A DNA stretch of 64,000 bases from Cyprinodon diabolis (lineage: Eukaryota; Chordata; Actinopteri; Cyprinodontiformes; Cyprinodontidae), in contig CM060078.1 in NCBI GenBank assembly GCA_030533445.1, positions 20,918,591 through 20,982,590 of the forward strand, in the 5' to 3' direction. The notes below the pieces were generated by a model. It did no database searches and was not told the origin of the DNA. It saw only the letters and a list, made by a program, of their open reading frames with translations. Within the stretch, counting starts at the first letter, position 1. Every line of letters begins with the position of its first letter. The position numbers and the translations under genes were made by a program. Positions 54,492-64,000 of this stretch are shown here, in pieces.

Positions 54492-55706
54492 CGGCCACTT
54501 TATTAGGTACCCCATGCTAGTAACGGGTTGGATCCCCTCTTGCCTTCAGAACTGCCTCAATTCTTCGTGGCATAGATTCAACAAGGTTCTGGAAGCATCC
54601 CTCAGGGAGTTTGGTCCATATTGACATGATGGCATCACACAGTTGCCGCAGATTTGTCGGCTGCACATCCATGATGCGAATCTCCCGTTGCACCACATCC
54701 CAAAGATGCTCTATTGGATGGAGATCTGGTGACTGTGGAGGCCATTTGAGTACAGTGAACTCATTGTCATGTTCAAGAAACCAGTCTGAGATGATTCCAG
54801 CTTTATGACATGGTGCATTATCCTGCTGAAAGTAGCCATCAGAAGTTGGGTACATTGTGGTCATTAAGGGATGGATATGGTCAGCAACAATACTCAGGTA
54901 GGCTGTGGCGTTGCAACGATGCTCAATTGGTACCAAGGGGCCCAAAGAGTGCCAAGAAAATATTCCCCACACCATGACACCACCACCACCAGCCTGAACC
55001 GTTGATACAAGGCAGGATGGATCCATGCTTTCATGTTGTAGACGCCAAATTCTGACCCTACCATCCGAATGTCGCAGCAGAAATCGAGACTCTTCAGACC
55101 AGGCAACATTTTTCCAATCTTCTATTGTCCAATTTCGATGAGCTTGTGCAAATTGTTGCCTCAGTTTCCTGTTCTTAGCTGAAAGGAGTGGCACCCGGTG
55201 TGGTCTTCTGCTGCTGTAGCCCATGCCTCAAAGTTCGACGTACTGTGCGTTCAGAGATGCTCTTCTGCCCACCTTGGTTGTAACTGGTGGTTATTTGAAT
55301 CACTGTTGCCCTTCTATCAGCTCGAACCAGTTTGGCCATTCTCCTTTGACCTCTGGCATCAACAAGGCATTTCCGCCCACAGAACTGCCGCTCACTGGAT
55401 GTTTTTTCTTTTTCGGACCATTCTCTGTAAACCCTAGAGATGGTTGTGCATGAAAATCCCAGTAGATCAGCAGTTTCTGAAATACTCAGACCAGCCCTTC
55501 TGGCACCAACAATCAACCACGTTCAAAGTCACTCAAATCACCTTTCTTCCCCATACTGATGCTCGGTTTGAACTGCAGGAAATTGTCTTGACCATGTCTA
55601 CATGCCTAAATTCACTGAGTTGCCGCCATGTGATTGGCTGCTTAGAAATGAAGTGTTAACGAGCAGTTGGACAGGTGTACCTAATAAAGTGGCCGGTGAG
55701 TGTGTA
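54485..55706 (-). mobile_element. Tc1/mariner transposon, DD36E type, inactive
   Basis: Inverted ends: ACACCGGCCACTTTATTAGG then TAC on the left, and GTACCTAATAAAGTGGCCGG then TGAGTGTGTA on the right. The element is inserted in TA repeats, as expected for TA-targeting Tc1/mariner. It is about 1.2 kb long with one transposase gene on the minus strand (54517-55554). The DD36E spacing places it with the Incomer-type family. Confidence 0.88.
54517..55554 (-). pseudogene. DD36E Tc1-like transposase, frameshifted
   Basis: The original start ATG is at 55554-55552 (MGKKGDLSDFERG). The frame is broken at about 55517, where one missing base gives TGA. It continues from 55516 (GARRAGLSISETADLLGFS, an HTH segment), is shifted again near 55225-55230, and then runs open to TAG at 54517. 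The core has SEESRF where the family normally has SDESRF, so the first catalytic Asp is Glu. QQDNAPCH and SPDLHPIEHLW give the second Asp and the Glu, with 36 residues between them. GGGGVMVWG and the terminal PTRY are present. Two frameshifts and a lost catalytic residue mean it cannot make a working transposase. Confidence 0.9.
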
Positions 55707-55716
55707 TGTATGTATG

Positions 55717-55722
<6 letters not shown>

Positions 55723-55792
<70 letters not shown>
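55723..55792. repeat. (TA)n tract between the two Tc1 elements
   Basis: About 70 bp of TA preceded by (TATG)n. It joins the right end of the DD36E element to the left end of the DD34E element, so both inserted in what was probably one TA array. Confidence 0.95.
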
Positions 55793-57446
<1,654 letters not shown>

Positions 57447-57761
57447 CATGTATGTGTACAATTTTGGTATATTTGCTGCTCAAGGTGGGTTGCTCTGTGA
57501 GCTAAAAGTACTATTAGTTGATGATTATTTCCAAAATCAATTAATCCAATTGATTGTTTCAGCCCTAGTTTAGACCACAACTTTCTAATGAAATTTGGTT
57601 ATTGTGGAAGTATTTTTCTTTTCCTCTTTTTTTTTTTTCTTGAAGTTGCAGCAGCAAAGAGCTTCTTAGATGCGATATGTAGAAGGCCATTATGCTGTAA
57701 GTCGAATGCATTAATGCTCTGTATGTAAATGTAATATTAGGCTTGTTGGATAAGCTGCGCG

Positions 57762-57844
<83 letters not shown>
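57762..57844. repeat. (TA)n microsatellite
   Basis: About 83 bp of TA, outside the split MITE, in atxn7l1 intron 1. Confidence 0.95.
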
Positions 57845-57847
<3 letters not shown>

Positions 57848-58379
57848 CATCAAACTCACTTAAAGTTTTAAAAAGTCCTAAAATTATCTTCAAAATTTAA
57901 GGGATGTTGTTCAAGTAACAAGGCCTTTTCTTTTGGTGGATTCCTCCCCTCTCCAACCTGTTGCTGAAAGCTAGCTGAGAAATATTTAGAGAATGTTCCG
58001 TCGCCAGACACAAAACCGTGGAAACCGAAACCTATTACACTTTCAATTAAACAGTGTGTCCAAAGTACGATTCACTGGGCTGTGAGCAGCATCCTCACAG
58101 GGTGGCTACCTGAGCTAATAGCTAATCGAATTCAGCAGAAAAAAAAATTTGATATTTTATTCAAAAAGATGCTAAAATGTACTACTAAAATAAAGATGGC
58201 ATCATTATATGTAATTATCAATACTTTCATTTTCAACTAGGAGGGATAACCACTGCTTTTCTGATTGGGACTTAAAGCAAACAGATATTTTATTCTTTGT
58301 TTAGAAGCTTTCAGCAAACATGGAGAAGCTGTTTTTTTTTTGTTTTTTTAGCTTAAGGGGTAACCTCTATGTATCGTCT

Positions 58380-58740
58380 CTCACTTCAGCCCCCTTGAGG
58401 GGACAGACCCAGAGGAGATCCTCCACACCTCTGCTTGTATAAATACCCTGCAGGCGCGTGGGCTGCAGTGTGTCACACAAGAGTCACCCCCCCCTTCTAA
58501 AAGTTTGAATGTGCCAAAGCCGCCTCCTGTGGGCACATGGTGACGCACGCTTAAAGCCTGGGAAACTCTTCTCACTCTTACTGGTCAGATACCAGCCTCC
58601 CATTTCCTCCCACGCACACTCGCATGCTTCATCTCCTCCCTTCCGCCGGAGTAAAGCTAGAGTGCTGCTTCCAGAACTGCTGATCTGCTGGCAACATGAC
58701 ACTACGGCCTGCTGGGACTGATACGCAGACAGACAATCGG
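58380..58740. promoter_or_regulatory. GC-richer island in atxn7l1 intron 1, possible alternative promoter
   Basis: It stands out from the AT-rich intron, with CpGs (CAGGCGCGTGGGC, AAAGCCGCC, CTTCCGCCGGAG), a TATA-like TGTATAAATACC at 58436 and C- and G-runs at 58487 and 58739. No conserved protein segment was recognised in it. It could be an alternative first exon, an enhancer, or chance. Confidence 0.25.
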
Positions 58741-58799
58741 GGGGGGGGGGAATGTTTCATAGACTCTATTTATAAATTAATATCCAGTAGAAATGTGAC

Positions 58800-58995
58800 T
58801 GATCATTCATCGTGACGTGTCTCGCCGTCATCGGGTGTAATTTAGAGATGCTATGAGGTCAGTGTGCCTGTAATTGCTGTGCAGCGCGGGTCATTATCGC
58901 TACCTCTTTCTCACTCTCACACATGCACACGGTGGAGATGATGACAACCAAGAGAAACTTGGCCTGATTAGACAGACAGCCACTGGCATGATCTC
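58800..58995. promoter_or_regulatory. candidate conserved non-coding element
   Basis: Complex, repeat-free sequence with several homeodomain-type cores (CTGTAATTGCTG, GGTCATTATCG, GCCTGATTAGAC, CTCATTACAAC) within 200 bp in a long intron. The composition is typical of vertebrate enhancers, but conservation could not be tested. Confidence 0.25.
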
Positions 58996-59573
58996 ATTAC
59001 AACTAGACGGCGTCCTAATGTGGCTATTTGTGGGTTAACATACCTCTTCGGTACGTGCCATATAAACCATTAAGCCGTCATTGCAGTTCTTTAGATGGCA
59101 AGGCAGGGAAATGGCCCAGGTTTTTATGTCTTTTTTTGGGCCGTTCCAGTATGTGTGATACTTTCTCTGTTGGTTGAAACAGATGAGAGATTTTGGAAAG
59201 TGGCAGTCTCCGAATTAGTCATGCAGCGGATGCTGAAACATTCGGTGTTGAAATTAGTCATACCCTCCTTTTCAGCCTTAAGTCCAAAAATAGTGACGCC
59301 ATTTGGATTATTATTTTTATTTGTTTGTAAAATGTCACAATGACAAATAATGTCTGATATGACTGCTTTCATTTATGTGTAGAAAATGTCCCCTAAAATG
59401 ATCCGGCATCTGTTAGGATTATACTTTGTTAGGTTTTATTTTTTTTTTTTTTATTCATTTTACTCATAACTTATATAAAACTTGATAATAGGACATTGTC
59501 TTCATATTTATTCATATAGCTTTGTATTTGTGTGTCTGTGTGTATTAGGAAGATGGATTCAATTTACAACACA

Positions 59574-59840
59574 TTTAAATTTTTTCACAGCATGCAACTT
59601 CGAAATACGGACTCAATTCTCCATTTTAAAATGCAACTCAAAACCCATCTGTTCAAGATTGATTATTCTCTTTAAAATATCAATTTCACTGTCACAGCCT
59701 CTGTATTTTTTAAATGTTTTTAAATGTCTTTATAATTATTATTTTATTTTTTCTGACACTTTTTATGTTTTTGTACGGTGACCTTGAGTGTCCAGAAAGG
59801 CGCCTTTTTAAATAAAATTTATTATTATTATTTTATTTTT
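59574..59840 (+). mobile_element. L2-like LINE 3' end
   Basis: An end-of-ORF remnant (KMQLKTHLFKIDYSL then TAA) is followed by a T-rich 3' UTR, the characteristic GACCTTGAGTGTCCAGAAAG then GCGCCTTTTTAAATAAA, and a (TTA)n tail. Severely 5'-truncated. Confidence 0.8.
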
Positions 59841-62739
59841 TTTTGTTAGGTTTTCATAAAAAAATAAACGGATGAGAAAAACGTTTAGTAGAATCTCTGT
59901 TATTTAAATTGTAAAGTTACAAGAGCACAGTTGAATATGATCTTAAATACGGTTTTTGGTTGTCAAAAATCAAATCTTAACTTTTTACAGTAGTGAAAAA
60001 ATAAGATTCCAAATCAAATATTCTGACCTTTTTAGAGGGAAAATTTAATTCTAATACTTTCTGAGAAGATGCAGGGTCCAGCTTAGTGGTAGAAGTCTAA
60101 AAAATAGTAAATATGTATTTTTTGTCTTGAAAAACTGTCGAATTTTCTGCTGCTGAGCTGATCGGGGTCCCCAAACCATGACACTTCCACCTCCATGCCC
60201 CGCAGATGTTTATTGGAGTTGGGTTTTTTTTCTTGAAATTTTGGTTTCAACTTAAACTGTTCCCAGTTCTTGTGTCGAACTGTCTCTGGACTTTGCTTAA
60301 GGGCTTCAATTAAATTTTTGACAGCTTTTTTCCCCGCCAGACCAGGATATGATGGCAGTAGTGTCTTCTTCTTGAAGATTATTGTGGAATAGCTTTTTTC
60401 AAACACCTATAAAACCTCTATGAATCATTTAGCACATTCATAACCCCCCACCCTCTTGTTTTTCTGTTTAAGTACCTTCCCACAACTTTTGTACTTTTGT
60501 TAGATTGATCTCTAAGCTTCTCATCGAAACTGAAAATGACTGACTTTGAGTTTTCTTCACTAACATGTCTTAAAAGAAACCCCTGATTTTAGCTACAGGG
60601 CTGATGTCACCATCTTCAGTTTTTTTTAATCTGTAAAAATCTAATTTAATAGCTTCCCTGACTGAACGCCGCTTGTTTCTGTCTGTTTGTACTCTGATCA
60701 TATCTTAAGCTGACAGACATTCACAACCTAAAGCTTTTGCTGTTGTACTTTGAAGATAACAGGTCTTACCAGTTTCACAGTAATCTCTAAAGTAGTTTCC
60801 CATATTCAGTGAAAAAGAAGTATGATTTTGCGCCTTTGTTTGTAGGCTGGTCTCTCGAGTATTAGTCAGCTGCGACTTCTCTTGTTTACCCTCTCATACG
60901 TTTTGGTGCCGTACCAGTAATTTATCTGGTTGGCCTGTTTTAAAGTACAGTTGAAGTCAGAACCGTAACCCCAGCCTAAGCATTAGCCTCAGACTCTTAA
61001 TGGTAATCATCTCAAGTCTCATGGGGGCTATGTTTTTTTATGTTTACTCACTCAGTGAGACGATCTATTTTCTTTCTACTGAAACACCTCTGGTCTTCAC
61101 AGTAAAAAATGCTGCTTTTCAGAACTCTTGTCTGTAAGTTGATATTTATTTTTCCCTTATAAAATGAAAGCCATTCGCACGTTTCAACAAAAGCGATGGC
61201 CGCTGATGAATTGTTGTTTTTGTTTCCAAATGTGCATGTTCACCAGGGTCCAACTGTTGCAATAGATCCTTTCCTGTTCTCCAGTTGTAAGATATCATCC
61301 ATTGGCTTGAGAAAAATATTAGAAAAGGAGAAAAAATGAGCACATTGTTTAAAGAAAACTACTCTTTATTTTTGTTATCCTTTCCCTGCCAATGTTGCCT
61401 ATGAGCCATTTGCAAGCAGATCCTATGAAAGTTTCAGTGGTATTAGTTTGAATATTATTTACCTTCCTTAGAAAATAATGGTTGTTTTCTGCTGCGGCCT
61501 TTTCATAGTAAAGTTATAATTAATTCCTGCCACCTAAATTAGTGCTTGCAGCACTGAGACTTGCTGTACACACTCGACCTCATGTTTTTATCAATAGCCC
61601 AGCTCTGAGCGGACCACCTGTGATGTGACATGAAAAGGCATTGCAAAGAGAGGAAGTTCAGCAGTTTGAATGTTTTCTGGATTAGAACTAGGTTGTAAAT
61701 TGTGGTGATCTAGAGGTTATAGCAGGATATGAAATGTGGACTGGCTTTGTGCACATTGAGAGTGCTAAAAAAAACAAATAAACCTGACTGTGAAAAAAAA
61801 CAAAAAGGCTGTGATAGACACTTCAGTCTTCACAGCTCTAAGAAAGAAGGCTTCTGTATCAGTGGTTTACTTACTTGTTGCTATTAATTGTGGTACAAAA
61901 ATGAGCAATTTTTCCTTTTAGTAGTTGAATTTTTTCAAAGAAATGTCTAAATGACTACAATTCCCCTTGAAGTGTAATTTTAATGCAGCTTTTCAGATTT
62001 GCTTTCTTACTCTACATAGAAAAGGGGGATTTTTGTCCTTTTCTATTTAAATCAACAATTTTCACCCTGTACCTTTACCATTATATCTCCGTCTTTTCTT
62101 TACTTTGTAGTTTAAAATTTTTTTTAAAAAGTTTTAAATTTTTTATAACAAGGTGTCCTTCGGCTCGCAGGGGTCTGAAACTTATTGTTCTTTTTGTTCT
62201 TTCAGTGTCTCTTAATAACTTTGGCGAAAAATGATAAAGAATAATTTAATGTTAGGTAATTCCTTATATATTTACTTATAATAAATAATGCAGAACATTT
62301 GTATTTTATATAGGTTTACTGCTCTGATTGTGTGCAAGAGAATAGCCTAAAAGCTACCAGTAATTAATTGTTTGTTTTTCCTTTTTTATGGTCATCATTT
62401 TTTCACAAAAATCAAAATCCCAGGGAAGAAAATGCATCCATGCTGCTTTCTTTTGCAAATATTTTCGCCTAAAATATTGAATGATTTTTTTGAAACGAAA
62501 ACCCAATTTTATAAGCATATATTTATCAATAATTATGTCTCCTTTCTCTAGAAACTCATAACATTTGTGGCTGTAACTGCATTTTATTTAGTTTGACTTA
62601 CAGCAAAAGCAGCTCTTTAGATCAAAAAGGTTCTAAGGTACTTGAACCACTCAGCGTTTCCTTATGGTAAACAGAGCAGAGTATAAGAAAAGACTAAAAA
62701 CCTTGTCTTGTAGAAGCAGTCTTTTAATGCATTGACTGT

Positions 62740-63000
62740 TAGTCCAACACCTCCTGCAGCAGATGCCTCCATTAGCAGCCAAATCTAGAAGGTCCACTAT
62801 GACTAAAGCAGGGCCTTTCGCTTCTGAATATAATATTATGATGGAAGCTATTTGTTCCAGTGCTGCTCCATTTGTAAAAAAAAAAAAATCATCTCATGGC
62901 AGCCGTTTTAAACTGTATACAAACAGGCCTTTCACATATTTACGATGGCGGCTAAATAAATGAGTTGGTAATGTTTCTAATGGAGGCGTTGTTATGAGTC
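62740..63000. promoter_or_regulatory. candidate conserved non-coding element
   Basis: Repeat-free sequence of balanced composition (CCTCCATTAGCAGCC, TATAATATTATGATGG, CAGCCGTTTTAAACTG, TTTACGATGGCGGC) in AT-rich intron 1 of atxn7l1. The short open frame across it has no protein features. It is called only on its texture. Confidence 0.22.
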
Positions 63001-63837
63001 ATATCACACTATTAAACCGTAACAATTTTCCAACACAATGTGGGAGAGACAGAACATTTATGAAGAAACCCCCTTTGATTTGATTTTTTTAATTAAATAT
63101 AGTTAATTATTTAGATAAAAGAATGCATTTTGATATGTCTGTTATATCTGTGATGATTTTTGATGCGGTTTATTATAAGATCTAAGTATGTGATGCCTTC
63201 TGTTGCTGCCCACTGCCAGTCAGCTTGCTGAAAGAAGCCAGCAGTTTTCTCTCTTTAATTGAAAAGCGCTTATTTAGATGTAAGAAAATATTTGAGTTAT
63301 AAAAAATAAACAAAAATAGAGTAGAAAATATAATTTGGACATATTTTTAATGCTACAGCTGGTAATTTACTGGTGGATAATTAAAGGAGTAATCTCCTGA
63401 GCTCATTTTAAAATTAATGATTAAATGCCCCTAATAAACATATTATTAAATAATTAAGATTTATTGGGGTTCCATAATAATGTAGAAAATGAGTTTTAAA
63501 CTAGAGGTTAACATATTTCTAATATGTTGTAAATGTGGCCACTCCACTCAAGACAAAATGTCAAAACCTTTTAGAAATAACAAAATGACACCAAATTCTG
63601 TCCTCTGCAGGAACTTTCATAGCAAGTCTGTCAAAACGACCTTTAAGATTTTATATCTACTTTATGTTTTGAATTTTATGTGTATATAATTTTATTTTTT
63701 AAATGTATTTGTAGTCTCTTCTCTTCTAAATATTTTATTTCAATAAATATCATCAAGGAAACAAATTTAGTCTTGTCAACGGCCTTTTATTGTAGAAATC
63801 AGAATGCCAGCTCATGGGAAAAATGGAGGACTGTAAA

Positions 63838-64000
63838 CAGGGTTTCCGTGGGTCATTAAAAATCATTAAAAGTTATTAATTTTAATTAAGTGCTTAATTG
63901 TCATTAAAATGCATTAAATTTGTGGCATTTAAAATGCTTTATTTAAAAAAAAAAAAAAAAAAACATTTATAAAAACAATTTCGTTAGATATATCAGACAT
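63838..64000. mobile_element. hAT-like repeat, cut by window edge
   Basis: Starts CAGGGTTTCCGTGGGTCATT then AAAAATCATTAAAAG, matching a common fish hAT-type end (CAGGGTTTCC). The rest is ATTAAA-rich with a poly(A) run, and the right end lies outside the window. Confidence 0.5.

Overview
This is a window of nuclear DNA from a ray-finned (teleost-type) fish. It is AT-rich and has GT-AG introns, CpG-rich first exons and many dispersed elements typical of fish genomes: hAT- and pogo-type elements, Tc1 transposons, L2-like LINE ends, and (TA)n, (ATCT)n and (ATAG)n microsatellites. Four protein genes were recognised by joining exons by eye. I found no CRISPR array, prokaryotic operon, tRNA or rRNA.

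Layout. (1) Positions 1-5842, minus strand: the 5' half of gsap (gamma-secretase activating protein). Eleven small exons were found and the gene runs off the left edge. (2) 5843-9690: intergenic, with microsatellites, a 1.5-kb internally deleted hAT transposon and an inverted-repeat-flanked minisatellite. (3) 9895-31079, plus strand: complete nampt (nicotinamide phosphoribosyltransferase) in 11 coding exons that join to 491 codons. Its introns hold a nested pair of hAT elements, a TTAA-flanked element, a pogo/Tigger element and a second pogo-like element inserted in another repeat. (4) 31080-38525: nampt 3' UTR and intergenic DNA, with a palindromic element and a hAT element that contains an L2-like LINE fragment. 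(5) 38526-48082, plus strand: complete sypl1 (synaptophysin-like, four-span MARVEL protein) in five exons, 239 codons. (6) 48226-52850: mostly unremarkable intergenic DNA. (7) 53026 onward, plus strand: first coding exon of atxn7l1, whose intron 1 fills the rest of the window. That intron holds a nested stack: a hAT-type MITE with 8-bp target duplications, split by (TA)n tracts, a dead DD36E Tc1 element and an intact-looking DD34E Tc1 element.

The order nampt - sypl1 - atxn7l1, all in one direction, matches the human 7q22 block NAMPT - SYPL1 - (CDHR3) - ATXN7L1. No CDHR3 was seen here. gsap, divergently transcribed from nampt, lies elsewhere on chromosome 7 in human. The genes are not one pathway: NAMPT makes NMN for NAD salvage, GSAP modulates gamma-secretase, SYPL1 is a vesicle membrane protein, and ATXN7L1 is an ataxin-7 paralogue related to SAGA subunits. 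I see no convincing new biological system. The points of most interest are the gsap-nampt linkage, the nested transposon stack with an open transposase frame, and several self-documenting insertion events. Statements about homologues rest on recalled family sequences, not on a search.
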